From: Diplocloster modestus
GTDB lineage: Bacteria; Bacillota; Clostridia; Lachnospirales; Lachnospiraceae
Direction of reading: 5' to 3'
Length of the DNA: 64,000 nt
Assembly (NCBI RefSeq): GCF_019042245.1
Contig: NZ_JAHQCX010000006.1
Coordinates: forward strand, 62,001 to 126,000
Positions within the stretch are counted from its first letter, which is position 1. Each line of letters opens with the position of its first letter. A model generated the notes under the pieces. That model was not told the origin of the DNA. It saw only the letters and a program-made list of their open reading frames with translations, and did not search any database. The position numbers and the translations under genes are program-made. Of the stretch, positions 24,905 through 33,102 are shown in pieces.

Positions 24905-26410
24905 CTAATTTCTGTCCGCCCCAGTTGCATAACTCATAATTTCTTCCGGCGTCACGGCATCTTTCTCGAAAATACCTGCTGACCTGCCCTCATGCATCAC
25001 CAGAATCCGGTCACTCATACCGATCACCTCCGGCAGTTCGGAGGATATCATGATGATGCCGTATCCCTGGGCTACCAGCTCATTCATCAGATCATAGATC
25101 TCCGCCTTGGCCCCCACGTCAATTCCACGGGTGGGCTCGTCGAAAATCAGGATTTTGGATTCGCTGGCCAGCCATTTCGCGATTACCACCTTCTGCTGGT
25201 TGCCGCCGCTTAAGTTCCTCGTCAGCTGTTCGATGGACGGCGTCTTGATCGTCAGCTTCTTTACATACTCTTCCACCAGGCTGCGTTCCTGTTTTGAGTG
25301 GATCACCGTATTATGCCTGTTCTTTGCCAATGCGGTCAGAGTACTGTTCTCCTGGACACTCATAAGAAGGACAAGCCCTTCCTCCTTGCGGTCCTCCGGC
25401 AAAAAGCCGATTCCCAGCTTCAGCGCCTCTTTCGGGCTACGGGGCATGGGCAGTTTCTTTCCGCCTATGGTGATCGCTCCGGAATCTGATTTATCGATCC
25501 CGAAGATCGCCCTGGCCATCTCGGTCCGTCCGGCTCCGACCAGCCCCGACACGCCCAGGATCTCTCCTTCATGGAGTTCAAAGCTTAAGTCTTCAAACGC
25601 TCCGGCAGTCGTTAGATTCTCTACCGCGAAGATAACATCTCCGATCTTATTTGTCCGTTCTTTGAAACGGATATTCACGGTACGTCCCACCATCATCACC
25701 AGAACATCGTCCAGCTTCGCATCCTCTGTATTTACCGATCCGATATATTCCCCGTCACGCAGCACACTGATCCGGTCCGATATCTCAAATATCTCATTAA
25801 ACTTGTGTGATATGTACAAAACTGAAATTCCGTTTGCTTTCAGGTCCTTGACGATTCTCATCAGGGTCGAAACCTCATGCTCTGAGAGAGAAGAGGTCGG
25901 TTCATCCATGATGATCAGCTGCGCATTCATGGTCAGAGCTCTCGCTATCTCAATCAGCTGCTGGGTCGCCACCGTAAGTCTGCCGACTTTCTCCGTGGGT
26001 GCCACATGGACATCCAGTTTTTCCAGCACTTCTGCGGTCATGGCGTTCATCTTCGCCCAATCGATCGCGCCGTGTTTCTTCGGTTCCCGTCCCAGAAACA
26101 CATTTTCCGCCACCGTGATATCCGGACACAGCGTGAGTTCCTGGTAGATCGTGGATATCCCCGCCTGCTGCGCTTCCCACGGATGATTCACTTTCAGCGG
26201 TTTTCCTTTCCACAGAATCTCACCCGACCAGCCCCCCAGGGCTCCTGTCAATATTTTGATCAGAGTGGACTTCCCGGCCCCGTTTTCGCCTACCAGCGCC
26301 AGAACCTCCGCCTCTTTTATGTCCAGCTGTACTTTATTCAGAGCGAGTACACCGGGGAATTCTTTCGTAATGCCGGTTAATTTTAACAACGTTTCGGCCA
26401 CACGCTTCAC
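24905..26410 (-). CDS. Sugar ABC transporter ATPase, RbsA/XylG family
   Basis: A 501-residue tandem ATPase. Domain 1 has Walker A GENGAGKST (41-49) and a LIIMDEPTSSLSEHE Walker B. Domain 2 has the degenerate Walker A GLVGAGRTE usual for this family, the signature NLSGGNQQKV and ILIFDEPTRGIDVG. It energises import by the two permeases encoded downstream. It follows the first SDR gene by 34 bases in the operon. Complete and of the usual length. Confidence 0.92.
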   Translation of the reverse strand: MKRVAETLLKLTGITKEFPGVLALNKVQLDIKEAEVLALVGENGAGKSTLIKILTGALGGWSGEILWKGKPLKVNHPWEAQQAGISTIYQELTLCPDITVAENVFLGREPKKHGAIDWAKMNAMTAEVLEKLDVHVAPTEKVGRLTVATQQLIEIARALTMNAQLIIMDEPTSSLSEHEVSTLMRIVKDLKANGISVLYISHKFNEIFEISDRISVLRDGEYIGSVNTEDAKLDDVLVMMVGRTVNIRFKERTNKIGDVIFAVENLTTAGAFEDLSFELHEGEILGVSGLVGAGRTEMARAIFGIDKSDSGAITIGGKKLPMPRSPKEALKLGIGFLPEDRKEEGLVLLMSVQENSTLTALAKNRHNTVIHSKQERSLVEEYVKKLTIKTPSIEQLTRNLSGGNQQKVVIAKWLASESKILIFDEPTRGIDVGAKAEIYDLMNELVAQGYGIIMISSELPEVIGMSDRILVMHEGRSAGIFEKDAVTPEEIMSYATGADRN

Positions 26411-26444
26411 CTCTTGCTTTCCTTAGATTCCGGTCTGTTTCCTC

Positions 26445-27227
26445 CTACCAAACCATATAACCGCCGTCCACCTGAATAATCGTGCCATGTACATAAGCAG
26501 AGGCCTTAGATGCCAGATAGAGAAGGGTTCCGGCCAATTCCTCCGGTTCCGCCATATGGCCTGCGGGGATCAGATCTTTCGCCAGATCATAAAAACCGGG
26601 ATCCGCCTTAAAGAATTCTTTGTTGGGATCTGTCATAAAGTAGCCGGGAGCGATGGCATTCACATTGATGTTGTATTGCGCCCATTCACTGGCCAGCGCT
26701 TTGGTCAGGCCGTCGATGGCTGCCTTGGAGACATCGTAGGAACCGCCGTGTACCCCTTTGTTGATTACTTTTCCTGATATGGAAGACATGTTGATGATTT
26801 TCCCTTTTTTCCGCTTCAGCATTTCTTTCCCTGCGATTTTCGCGCAGATGAAGCTGCCGTTCACATTGATATCGATGACCCGCTCCCATTCCTGTAAGGA
26901 AGTATTATCCGGTGTCTTATTACAGCGGCCGATGCCGGCATTGTTCACCAGAATATCTAACTTTCCGTAACGGGCGATAATCTCATCCACGCACTGCTGT
27001 ACTTCATCCTCGTGGGTGATATCCCCCAAAAAGCTCATGCAGTCATATCCGGCTTCCTTCATCTCCTGTTCCGTTCTCAGCAGGTCGTCTTTCTCGAAAG
27101 AAAACAGACATACTTTTGCTCCTGCTTTGGCCAGTGTGTTGGCGAACATTTTCCCAAGGCCCTTGCTGGCACCGGTAACCAGAGCTACTTCTCCAGTCAG
27201 ATCGAATAACTCATTTACTATCGTCAT
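26445..27227 (-). CDS. SDR oxidoreductase, gluconate 5-dehydrogenase-like
   Basis: A 260-residue short-chain dehydrogenase, first gene of the sugar operon. It has TGASKGLG (residues ~15-22), NNAGIG, INMSSISG and a catalytic Tyr-Lys in GSYDVSKAA. The IAPGYFMTDPNKEFF segment resembles that of the SDR encoded at 19760-20536. It starts at ATG 27227 behind GAGGAGG; a longer in-frame opening upstream has no ribosome site. Together with its paralogue it could carry out successive oxidation and reduction, a net epimerisation, of the imported sugar. This is inference from gene content. Confidence 0.85.
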   Translation of the reverse strand: MTIVNELFDLTGEVALVTGASKGLGKMFANTLAKAGAKVCLFSFEKDDLLRTEQEMKEAGYDCMSFLGDITHEDEVQQCVDEIIARYGKLDILVNNAGIGRCNKTPDNTSLQEWERVIDINVNGSFICAKIAGKEMLKRKKGKIINMSSISGKVINKGVHGGSYDVSKAAIDGLTKALASEWAQYNINVNAIAPGYFMTDPNKEFFKADPGFYDLAKDLIPAGHMAEPEELAGTLLYLASKASAYVHGTIIQVDGGYMVW

Positions 27228-27340
27228 CTTTTCAACCTCCTCGTAAATACTTCTTTTCCTGGTTTCTTTTGTTTCATTCCTTGCATTTATCATAAGGCGC
27301 CCGCCTTTTGATCCATTTCATGGCTGCTTTCCCGCCGCTT

Positions 27341-27383
27341 AATAAAATAGTTTTATTTAGCTCCCAACCCTTGTTGTTACAAG
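27341..27383. promoter_or_regulatory. Candidate operators of the SDR/ABC operon
   Basis: AATAAAATAGTTTTATT (27341-27357) is a perfect palindrome with 7-bp arms. CTTGTTGTTACAAG (27370-27383) has 5-bp arms and resembles the TTGT..ACAA type bound by GntR or LacI proteins. Both lie 115-155 bp upstream of the first gene. Confidence 0.4.
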
Positions 27384-27749
27384 AATAATGATATACCATC
27401 ACTTTTACCATGTCAATCATTTTTTAAAATTATTTTATAAATTATTTCTGTATAATTTTGGTAATTTATTTTTTATTTTTACGTACAAAATATACAAATT
27501 TTGTAAATTATATTATACATTAACTCCAAAATTTTCAAAAAACAGGGGATGTTTTAACCATTTTCCCAATTTCACTTATATATATAAATTCTTTTTACAA
27601 TAGATTTTGTCAGCTAATAGAGAATCGCCCTTCTGTTCATCTTAACCATCAATATCGTCTCCACAGACTGTCTTGTATCAAACTTTTTATGAATTAAAAT
27701 AAGATTGCACTTTATCCAGTCACAGTTTCTATTAAAAAATATAGCGCTA

Positions 27750-27778
27750 GAAAAAACCACGCTGACTATTTTTTATGC
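27750..27778. repeat. Dispersed repeat B, copy 2
   Basis: The reverse complement of this 29-base segment reads GCATAAAAAATAGTCAGCG followed by TGGTTTTTTC. It matches 13277-13305 with three mismatches. Confidence 0.7.
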
Positions 27779-27825
27779 AAGATAATATATCTTAATGATA
27801 TTAGCTGTTGGAAAATCAGCTGTGA

Positions 27826-27920
27826 GAAATAGACTATCAGAAATAGACTGTTAGATTTGAACTACTAGAAATAAACTATCTAAACGATCAAAAATCAAAC
27901 GATACGAAATAAACTGTCAA
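27826..27920. repeat. Degenerate 14-bp tandem repeats
   Basis: Units with consensus GAAATARACTRTYA start at 27826, 27840, 27868 and 27906. A weaker unit at 27854 keeps the 14-bp period for the first four. Confidence 0.6.
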
Positions 27921-28041
27921 AATTTAATCAAGACAGAAACCATCCCACCGCTTAGTTACCGGCTTCCCGTTTTCCCTCACTTCATCCGCTTACCAATTCA
28001 GACAGATCCCAGTACAAGGTAGCATCCATCTGCAGCTCCTG

Positions 28042-28875
28042 CTATATTTTCTGCTTAATGCTGGACAGGGTCTGGGTACCGCATCTGCTCTCCTCTGTCT
28101 GGGAATAATTCAGTTTAATATAGACCAATCTGTTTTCCGGACCATAGTCGTGCAGGGAAATCTCCTCCACAGATCTGGCCGGAATATACTCTGTAACTAT
28201 CTGCATAATTTCTTCCTCAGTGGCCGGATCTGCGCCTTCACCCAACAGCAGAACCAGATTATCCCCAAAAGATCCGGCTCCCGATTTCAGAATCGCAGCC
28301 GATACGACGATTCCTAAAATCCCGTCAACCGGTAAGTCAGTATAGGGCGCCGCCAGAATACCTGCCAATGTGACCGCAGTCACAACAGCATCGGCCAGGT
28401 TATCGATCCGTATGGCTTTCAGGACAGATGAATCGATTTTGCAATTCAGCCGTTTCATATACAATGCCATACATATTTTGGCCAGGATACCGATACATAA
28501 CGCTACGGCAGTCAAAACCGTAACCGTAATTTGCTGCGGGTTACGCATCCGTTTTACCGCGTCTATCAAGACAGATATTCCGGTAAATAAAATCAGCAGC
28601 GATACGACAAATCCACATATATATTCCATCCGTCCATGTCCATATGGATGTCTCTTATCTTTTTCCCTCGCCGAAAGCGAAAAGCCCAAAAATGCCACAA
28701 AAGACGAGGCGCAATCCGCAAGATTATTCAGAGCACCTGCAGTAATCGCCACACTGTTACTCAGCACACCGACCACCACCTTTATCATTACCAGTATCAG
28801 ATTTACAAAGATTCCTATGACCCCGGACTTTTTGCCAGCAAGATCACGGCTCTTCGCGTGTGATTCTTCTATCAT
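28042..28875 (-). CDS. Cation diffusion facilitator, Mn-type (NDDD site)
   Basis: A 277-residue CDF transporter with six predicted helices and a C-terminal cytosolic domain. The transport-site residues are N50-x-x-x-D54 in helix 2 (LNNLADCAS) and D158-x-x-x-D162 in helix 5 (RIDNLADAV). This is the Asn-Asp-Asp-Asp set known from manganese exporters such as MntE, in place of the His-Asp-His-Asp set of zinc CDFs. KRHPYGHGRMEY is the conserved loop. Start is the ATG at 28875 after AAAGGAGGCGC. It probably exports Mn(II) by proton antiport. It stands alone. Confidence 0.85.
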   Translation of the reverse strand: MIEESHAKSRDLAGKKSGVIGIFVNLILVMIKVVVGVLSNSVAITAGALNNLADCASSFVAFLGFSLSAREKDKRHPYGHGRMEYICGFVVSLLILFTGISVLIDAVKRMRNPQQITVTVLTAVALCIGILAKICMALYMKRLNCKIDSSVLKAIRIDNLADAVVTAVTLAGILAAPYTDLPVDGILGIVVSAAILKSGAGSFGDNLVLLLGEGADPATEEEIMQIVTEYIPARSVEEISLHDYGPENRLVYIKLNYSQTEESRCGTQTLSSIKQKI

Positions 28876-29229
28876 CGATTTTGCGCCTCCTTTCCTACTC
28901 ATGGGCTTCATTCTAAAATATAAATCTGACTGTGCCGCTTATTCCTTATCCACACCCCAATAAATTACTATACAGTATAACAATTTCAGCCTGAAATAGT
29001 AACAGTTTGAAGGCATACAGGCACTCCTATACATCCATAACTGTTAAGATATCTCTGGGAGGGGACTGGCATCTTTCGGCAGTAACGCTAAAGTTTCAAG
29101 CAACTATGTGGAGAAAGGGGCCTGTCCCCTCCAAGCTGGCTGTAAATAAAAACCCAAAACTTGATATTTCCAGGTAACTGTGGTACTCTAAAGCAAAAAT
29201 AAACAGGTTCTAAAAAAGGGGAAAAGGTG
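28876..29229. other. Gap between CDF and NAPRT genes
   Basis: Contains the CDF promoter side and a long-range inverted repeat: GGAGGGGAC (29058-29066) pairs with GTCCCCTCC (29124-29132) around a 57-base loop. No gene is supported. The leader repeats of the NAPRT gene follow immediately. Confidence 0.5.
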
Positions 29230-29346
29230 GAACCAAAGGCGTTCACCCATACCTGTATGTGCTGAAAAACGCACGCATGGAGGAACGGTTGAACCAAAGG
29301 CGTTCACCCATACCTGTATGTGCTGAAAAACGCACGCATGGAGGAA
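29230..29346 (+). promoter_or_regulatory. Perfectly duplicated structured leader before NAPRT gene
   Basis: A 56-base unit at 29230-29285 is repeated without change at 29291-29346. Each unit holds GAAC-CAAAGGC-GTTC, the linker ACCCATACCTGTAT, the hairpin GTGC-TGAAAAAC-GCAC and GGAGGAA. The second unit supplies the ribosome site of the NAPRT gene. Related single or partial elements precede four other genes in the window. Confidence 0.8.
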
Positions 29347-29349
29347 AAT

Positions 29350-30801
29350 ATGAGTACAATGAATTTGACATTGTTGACAGATTTTTATGAACTGACAATG
29401 ATGCAAGGGTATTTCAAAAACAAGGCCAATGAAAAAGTAATCTTTGACGCTTTTTATCGGACAAACCCTTCCAATGGCGGATACGCCATTGCGGCAGGCC
29501 TGGAACAAGTGATCGATTATATCAGGAATCTGACGTTTTCCGCCGAAGATATCGATTATCTGCGTTCCGTGGGCAGTTTCGAAGAGGACTTTCTGGACTA
29601 CCTGAGTACCTTCCGTTTCAGCGGCGATATCTATGCCATTCCGGAGGGTTCCGTCGTATTTCCCAGAGAGCCTCTGATCAAGGTTGTGGCCCCCATTATG
29701 GAAGCCCAGCTGGTGGAGACCGCGATCCTTACGATTATCAATCATCAGAGCCTGATCGCCACAAAGGCTTCCCGGGTCTGCTATGCAGCCAAGGGAAATG
29801 GGATCATGGAATTCGGGCTGCGGCGCGCCCAGGGCCCGGATGCCGGTATCTACGGCGCCAGAGCTGCCATGATCGGCGGCTGCATCGGTACTTCCAACGT
29901 ACTGGCCGGCCAGCTGTTTGATGTGCCGGTGAAGGGCACCCATGCCCACAGCTGGATCATGAGTTTCCCCGATGAATATACCGCATTCAAAAAATATGCC
30001 CAGATGTACCCGGATGCCTGCACCCTTCTGGTGGATACCTACGACACTATCAAATCCGGGGTTCCCAACGCGATCCGGGTATTTACGGAAATGCGCGAAG
30101 CCGGAATTCCGTTAAAGAATTACGGAATCCGCCTGGACAGCGGCGACCTGGCCTATATGTCCAAGAAGGCCCGTAAGCTGCTGGATGACGCTGGGTTCAC
30201 CGATGCCGTAATCTCAGCATCCAGCGATCTGGACGAGTATCTGATCGACAGCCTGAAAACCCAGGGCGCCCAGATCACCTCCTGGGGTGTCGGTACCAAC
30301 ATGATCACTTCCAAGGATTGTCCAGCCTTCGGCGGCGTCTATAAGCTGGCTGCCATTCAGGCGGAGGACGGAACCTTTATACCAAAAATCAAATTATCTG
30401 AAAATACAGAAAAGATTACCAATCCCGGAAACAAAACCATCTACCGGATCTACGAGAAAGACAGCGGCAAGATCAAAGCAGATCTGATCGCCCTGGTGGA
30501 CGACAAGTTTGATCCCGCCCAGGACCTGAAGATCTTCGATCCCATCGAAACCTGGAAGAAAACCACATTAAAGGGCGGAACCTATGTAATGCGCGAGATG
30601 ATGACCCAGGTATTCAAAGACGGCCGGTGTATCTACGAATCCCCGAAGGTCATGGACATCCGCACCTATTGCCAGCGGGAGCTGGATACCCTGTGGGATG
30701 AAGCCCGGCGTCTGATCAACCCCCACGAGGTGTATGTGGATCTCAGTAACCGGCTGTATGAAATAAAAAGCCAGCTTCTGGAGCAGATGAGCCAGTCTTA
30801 A
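29350..30801 (+). CDS. pncB: Nicotinate phosphoribosyltransferase
   Basis: A 483-residue NAPRTase of the NAD salvage (Preiss-Handler) pathway, joining nicotinate with PRPP to give nicotinate mononucleotide in the cytosol. Visible family blocks are LTDFYELTMMQGYF at the N-terminus, EFGLRRAQGPD near residue 150, GTHAHSWIMSF around the active site, and RLDSGDLAYMSKKAR. The ATG at 29350 follows GGAGGAAAAT from the second leader repeat. Monocistronic with a strong terminator. The duplicated structured leader suggests post-transcriptional control, perhaps by NAD status, but this is inference. Confidence 0.94.
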   Translation: MSTMNLTLLTDFYELTMMQGYFKNKANEKVIFDAFYRTNPSNGGYAIAAGLEQVIDYIRNLTFSAEDIDYLRSVGSFEEDFLDYLSTFRFSGDIYAIPEGSVVFPREPLIKVVAPIMEAQLVETAILTIINHQSLIATKASRVCYAAKGNGIMEFGLRRAQGPDAGIYGARAAMIGGCIGTSNVLAGQLFDVPVKGTHAHSWIMSFPDEYTAFKKYAQMYPDACTLLVDTYDTIKSGVPNAIRVFTEMREAGIPLKNYGIRLDSGDLAYMSKKARKLLDDAGFTDAVISASSDLDEYLIDSLKTQGAQITSWGVGTNMITSKDCPAFGGVYKLAAIQAEDGTFIPKIKLSENTEKITNPGNKTIYRIYEKDSGKIKADLIALVDDKFDPAQDLKIFDPIETWKKTTLKGGTYVMREMMTQVFKDGRCIYESPKVMDIRTYCQRELDTLWDEARRLINPHEVYVDLSNRLYEIKSQLLEQMSQS

Positions 30802-30806
30802 GAATA

Positions 30807-30835
30807 ACGGGATGCGGTGAGCATCCCGTTTTTAT
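30807..30835 (+). terminator. Terminator of the NAPRT gene
   Basis: ACGGGATGC (30807-30815) pairs with GCATCCCGT (30821-30829), followed by a T-run. It starts five bases after the stop codon. Confidence 0.9.
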
Positions 30836-30945
30836 ACCCTTCTTCCCGGGCAGCACCGCAGCAGACTGCTCCGTCCCTTCGTCGTGTATTTTCCTGGTTT
30901 CCTCCGCATATAATGAATTTAAATCCTCATGAAGGAGGTATTCCT

Positions 30946-31563
30946 TTGTATAAGAATTACGATATCCTGGTCAATAAGACGAACCGCCTTCCGGAAGATT
31001 ATGTTCCCCTGGATTTGAGAGAGGTCCGCATTCCCTTTGATGCTCCCCCCGGCGATCCGAAAAGATGGATGCGCGAGGAGGCGGCGAAGGCCGCAGAAGC
31101 TTTGTTTGGGCGGGCTGCTGCTGCCGGAATTACGCTGTACGGCATCTCCGGTTACCGCTCCTATGAAAGACAGGCGCAGATCGTCGCGGATCGGCTGAGG
31201 GAAGCCGGTCCGGTGCATGTTGGTAAATATATCGCTCCGGCCGGGGGCAGCGAACACCAGACCGGGCTCTCTTTGGATATATCCTGTGAAGCGTCCGGGC
31301 TTGACCTTGTGGACGGTTTTGCCGATACCCAGGAGGGAAAATGGCTGAAACGCTATGCTCCCCTCTATGGATTTATACTGCGCTATCCGCGGCATAAAGA
31401 AAAAATAACCGGATACGCCTGGGAACCGTGGCATATCCGGTATGTGACTAAGCCGCTTTCCATGTATCTGACCAAGACTGATCTGACCCTGGAAGAATAT
31501 CATGATCTGAAAACCTCTATCAGCGAAAACTGTCAGGCAGCTGATGCTGATGGAGTTGGCTGA
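30946..31563 (+). CDS. M15-family D-Ala-D-Ala carboxypeptidase (VanY-like)
   Basis: A ~205-residue zinc peptidase of the VanY/DacB M15B family that trims the terminal D-Ala from peptidoglycan stem peptides. The metal and catalytic motifs are SEHQTGLSLD (His104, Asp111) and WEPWHIRY (Glu160, His163), with SGYRSYERQ before them. The best start is TTG 30946, six bases after GGAGGT; an ATG at 30913 lacks a ribosome site. No signal peptide or membrane anchor is seen from that start, so location is uncertain. Its 3' end overlaps the convergent small gene by 44 bp. Confidence 0.85.
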   Translation: MYKNYDILVNKTNRLPEDYVPLDLREVRIPFDAPPGDPKRWMREEAAKAAEALFGRAAAAGITLYGISGYRSYERQAQIVADRLREAGPVHVGKYIAPAGGSEHQTGLSLDISCEASGLDLVDGFADTQEGKWLKRYAPLYGFILRYPRHKEKITGYAWEPWHIRYVTKPLSMYLTKTDLTLEEYHDLKTSISENCQAADADGVG

Positions 31564-31729
31564 TAACCTGATCAATCCGCCTTTTTGGTTCATCTCCTTC
31601 ACCAGGCTGACTCACGTAACTGATCAATTCTTCCTGCTTCTGTTCCGGAAGCGACGCATAGCAGTTCATGGCTTCCAGATCCATGGCCAGTGACATGGTA
31701 AATCCGATCGGCAGTTCTCCTTTTAGCAT
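31520..31729 (-). CDS. Small conserved-looking protein, unknown function
   Basis: A 69-residue protein beginning MLKGELPIGFTMSLAMDLEAM, with a Gln/Glu-rich middle (SLPEQKQEELISYV) and a His/Gln-rich end. It has a good ribosome site (AGGAGGTGCCAC) and lies ten bases after the spoVT-like gene, so it is probably its operon partner. I recall similar small proteins in clostridial genomes but cannot name a family. Its 3' 44 bases overlap the end of the M15 peptidase gene on the other strand. No membrane helix. Confidence 0.6.
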   Translation of the reverse strand: MLKGELPIGFTMSLAMDLEAMNCYASLPEQKQEELISYVSQPGEGDEPKRRIDQVISQLHQHQLPDSFR

Positions 31730-31739
31730 GTGGCACCTC

Positions 31740-32288
31740 CTATTGTTCCATCTGCCGGCCCAGGAAACCTGCTGCCGACATGGCTACTTTTTGTTCTACT
31801 TCTCCCATTTTTACTTTGGCATCCTTGCTGAACAGTATGACGGCTCCTATGGCGTCCCCCTCACAGATTATGGGGCTGACCACCTGGGCCGTATACTCTT
31901 CAGGATCTTCCGCCAGGATCTTGATGCATTTCCGGTTGTCTTTGCTGGCCAGCAGGGTTTCACGTTCGTCAATCATACTTTCCAGCTGTTTACTGATGGG
32001 CTGTTCCATAAAACCTTTTTTGGAACCACCGGCCACCGCGATAATCATGTCCCGGTCCGTGATGCATACGGTGTGTCCTGTCGTGTGAGCCAGCGACTCC
32101 GCATACTGTTTCGCGAACAGGCTCAGCTCGCCTATGGGAGAATATTTCTTTAATATGATTTCACCTTCACGATCCGTAAAGATTTCCAGTGGGTCACCTT
32201 CACGGATCCGGAGTGTTCTTCGAATTTCCTTAGGGATTACCACGCGCCCTAATTCATCTATTCTTCTTACTATTCCGGTCGCTTTCAT
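31740..32288 (-). CDS. spoVT: SpoVT-like AbrB-family regulator
   Basis: A 182-residue transition-state/sporulation regulator. The N-terminal AbrB/MazE swapped-hairpin DNA-binding domain (residues 1-50: MKATGIVRRIDELGRVVIPK) is followed by a GAF-like C-terminal domain (~55-180). This is the arrangement of SpoVT, which tunes forespore gene expression after sigma-G. The ATG at 32288 follows GGAGG by 11 bases; an ATG that overlaps this GGAGG is not used. Clostridia often hold several SpoVT/AbrB paralogues, so orthology is likely but not proven. Followed closely by a small gene in the same direction. Confidence 0.85.
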   Translation of the reverse strand: MKATGIVRRIDELGRVVIPKEIRRTLRIREGDPLEIFTDREGEIILKKYSPIGELSLFAKQYAESLAHTTGHTVCITDRDMIIAVAGGSKKGFMEQPISKQLESMIDERETLLASKDNRKCIKILAEDPEEYTAQVVSPIICEGDAIGAVILFSKDAKVKMGEVEQKVAMSAAGFLGRQMEQ

Positions 32289-32518
32289 AATGCCATTTTC
32301 CTCCATTTTACTTTTATCATTTATTCAACTTGTATCTTCAATGATGCTATTATCTGTAAAATGAGGGAAATTATTCTCCGAATCGACTCTTCTTTTAGTT
32401 GAATGAAATCGAATATTTTTACATCGCTCAAAGTAAAAAAGGTGTGGAACAGATTCTGTTTTTCGTATATAATGGAGAAGAAGAACGACGTAGACGGGAT
32501 CTTCAAATGAGGTAGACT

Positions 32519-32923
32519 ATGATTAAGATAAAAGGAAAGACAGCGATCTGGTTTTGGCTCATTGTGATCGCGGCCAATGCGTTTACACTATATGAGCTGC
32601 TGGTTGATCCGGACAGCGTGCTGGTTCTTGTGCTGGTTCTTATTATTATGAATCTCATATTTTTGCCGATCCTGATCCGGAACCGCGTTGAAATCCGGGA
32701 CGATAAAATTTATCTGTATTTCGGTTTTTCTAAAGACAGTATGGAAATATCGTCCATCAAAGAAGTGAGGAAAACACATAATCCGATCGCTTCCAGCGCG
32801 GCTTCTCTGGACAGGCTGGTTATCCGCGGAACCCGGCAGGAGATGATGATCGCTGTGGTGGATAAGGAATTGCTGATTCAGGAGTTAAAAAGGAGAAATC
32901 CGTATATTGTAGTATCCATTTGA
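32519..32923 (+). CDS. Small membrane protein with bacterial PH-like domain
   Basis: A 134-residue protein with two N-terminal transmembrane helices (WFWLIVIAANAFTLYELLV and LVLVLIIMNLIFLPILI). A cytosolic beta-rich domain follows (VEIRDDKIYLYFGF, MEISSIKEVRKTHNP, then LDRLVIRG) and ends in a helix. The layout matches short bacterial PH-domain proteins of the bPH type. Divergent from the spoVT-like gene. Function unknown. A terminator follows. Confidence 0.7.
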   Translation: MIKIKGKTAIWFWLIVIAANAFTLYELLVDPDSVLVLVLVLIIMNLIFLPILIRNRVEIRDDKIYLYFGFSKDSMEISSIKEVRKTHNPIASSAASLDRLVIRGTRQEMMIAVVDKELLIQELKRRNPYIVVSI

Positions 32924-32940
32924 GAATGAATCGATCGCTA

Positions 32941-32974
32941 AAAGGGATCAGGAGTATATGCTTCTGATTCTTTT
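32941..32974 (+). terminator. Terminator of the PH-domain gene
   Basis: AAAGGGATCAGGAG (32941-32954) pairs with CTTCTGATTCTTTT (32961-32974), a 14-bp stem with three G-U pairs, followed by ATTTTA. Confidence 0.75.
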
Positions 32975-33000
32975 ATTTTAAATAAGTAGCGTTTTAAAAA

Positions 33001-33039
33001 ACCTCTGAACCGGAAGTTTGTCCCTTCCTGTCCAGAGGT
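33001..33039 (-). terminator. Terminator of the PrsA-like gene
   Basis: ACCTCTG (33001-33007) pairs with CAGAGGT (33033-33039), with an inner CGGAAG/CTTCC stem. On the minus strand the stem is followed by TTTTTAAAAC. Confidence 0.75.
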
Positions 33040-33102
33040 CTGATTTATAGTTTTTCTATTTTCAAATTAGATATAACAGATATTACGATCAATATAATTC
33101 GA

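Larger units (their letters stand above)
27228..28041. other. 814-bp AT-rich gap: operon promoter region and repeats
   Basis: No credible gene. It holds candidate operators for the sugar operon (palindromes at 27341-27357 and 27370-27383), a long very AT-rich stretch (27410-27600), repeat B copy 2 (27750-27778) and a run of 14-bp repeats (27826-27920). No clear terminator for the CDF gene at 28042 was recognised. Confidence 0.6.

Noticed and set aside
29320..29349. In-frame N-terminal extension of pncB resembling those of ispE and the sugar-binding protein
   Set aside because: The shared residues come from the conserved leader hairpin; the ATG after GGAGGAAAAT is the better start.
29277..29390. 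37-codon frame within the pncB leader that runs into the gene out of frame
   Set aside because: No ribosome site before its ATG, and it arises from the duplicated leader unit itself.
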